A DNA stretch of 50,330 nucleotides from Spirulina subsalsa FACHB-351 (lineage in GTDB: Bacteria; Cyanobacteriota; Cyanobacteriia; Cyanobacteriales; Spirulinaceae): assembly GCF_026130165.1 (NCBI RefSeq), contig NZ_JAIHOM010000024.1:1-50330 (forward strand). Direction: 5' to 3'. How positions within the stretch are numbered: the first letter of the stretch is position 1; each line of letters starts with the position of its first letter. Of the stretch, positions 50,204 to 50,330 are shown in pieces. A program made the translations under genes and the position numbers. A model generated the notes under the pieces. That model ran no database searches. It saw only the letters and a program-made list of their open reading frames with translations, and was not told the origin of the DNA.

Positions 50204-50330
50204 TTGACATCCTCCCCGGCCTAAAGGCACGGGGATTCCCAGTCTGTCCACATTAAGTGGACTCCTGATGGGTAGACAGACAAGCAACCGCCCCAGATTG
50301 GGGTCTAACACTGCTTAACGCCTGTCCATT
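50204..50330 (-). mobile_element. Right end of an IS200/IS605-type (TnpB-associated) element, continuing beyond the window
   Basis: Read on the minus strand, the sequence gives GGGAATCCCCGTGCC, a CCTTTAGGC loop, then GGGGAGGATGTCAA ending at 50204. This is the standard 3' end of TnpB-type elements and of their guide RNA. The 90 bases further right would be the guide-RNA scaffold and tnpB 3' region; no intact frame is visible, since the element runs off the window. Confidence 0.7.

Noticed and set aside
1-50330. tRNA or rRNA genes
   Set aside because: No T-arm GGTTCGAATCC-like motif in a cloverleaf context and no rRNA segment was recognised by eye on either strand. A covariance-model scan would be needed to exclude them fully.

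Overview
The window is cyanobacterial chromosome. The evidence is an allophycocyanin operon (apcA-apcB-apcC), psbO, a SigF-type sigma factor, ycf34, a GSH/glutaredoxin-type arsenate reductase of the Synechocystis kind, and very many HIP1 octamers (GCGATCGC). Short tandem heptamers and dispersed GTTGGGT...ACCCAAC palindromes also fit a filamentous or colonial cyanobacterium. I do not name a species.

Layout. Positions 1-125 are the right end of an IS200/IS605-type element whose body lies outside the window. Positions 318-4212 hold a small unknown gene, an orphan PD-(D/E)XK nuclease-like gene, mgtE and a tandem SagB-type dehydrogenase. Positions 4740-15560 form a co-directional surface-glycan cluster. 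It has a GT2 glycosyltransferase, an amino-sugar set resembling WbpE/WbpB/WbpD (aminotransferase, oxidoreductase, N-acetyltransferase), an FAD oxidoreductase and a methyltransferase. A second cassette follows: acyl carrier protein, ketoreductase-like SDR, unknown protein, acyl/AMP ligase and hexapeptide acyltransferase. Together these suggest synthesis of an acylated amino sugar, with an unusual acyl group activated, held on a dedicated carrier and transferred to the sugar. The cluster ends at a 0.36 kb non-autonomous IS200/IS605 relic. Its terminal 125 bp are a perfect inverted copy of positions 1-125, so the 15.4 kb interval is bracketed by inverted IS right ends.

Positions 15926-21161 hold a second glycan or lipid set: lipase, GNAT, GT39-like membrane glycosyltransferase, flippase-like membrane protein and polysaccharide deacetylase. 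Core photosynthesis genes follow (apcABC, psbO), then sigF, a proline-rich lipoprotein and a SulP transporter with STAS and cyclic-nucleotide domains. On the minus strand, 30083-32019 encodes an AAA ATPase and a TOPRIM/DUF4435-like protein with overlapping genes, a pair resembling the PARIS anti-phage system. Next is an arsenic island: arsR, then a PstS-like protein, acr3, arsH and arsC behind an ArsR-type operator that overlaps a TATAAT box. The rest is mainly housekeeping and envelope genes: ycf34, a TpsB/FhaC-type outer-membrane protein, LemA and a divergent TPM-domain protein, a dynamin-like GTPase, a penicillin acylase-like hydrolase, a single-domain response regulator, an ArsA-type ATPase with an HSP20-like tail, a DUF2358 protein and a mannose-6-phosphate isomerase-type cupin. 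A further IS200/IS605-type right end begins at 50204 and runs off the window.

The items most worth following up are the acyl-amino-sugar cluster with its inverted IS borders and CRP-type upstream site, the PARIS-like pair, and the G/C-rich repeats that have been read into the N-terminus of the FAD oxidoreductase.
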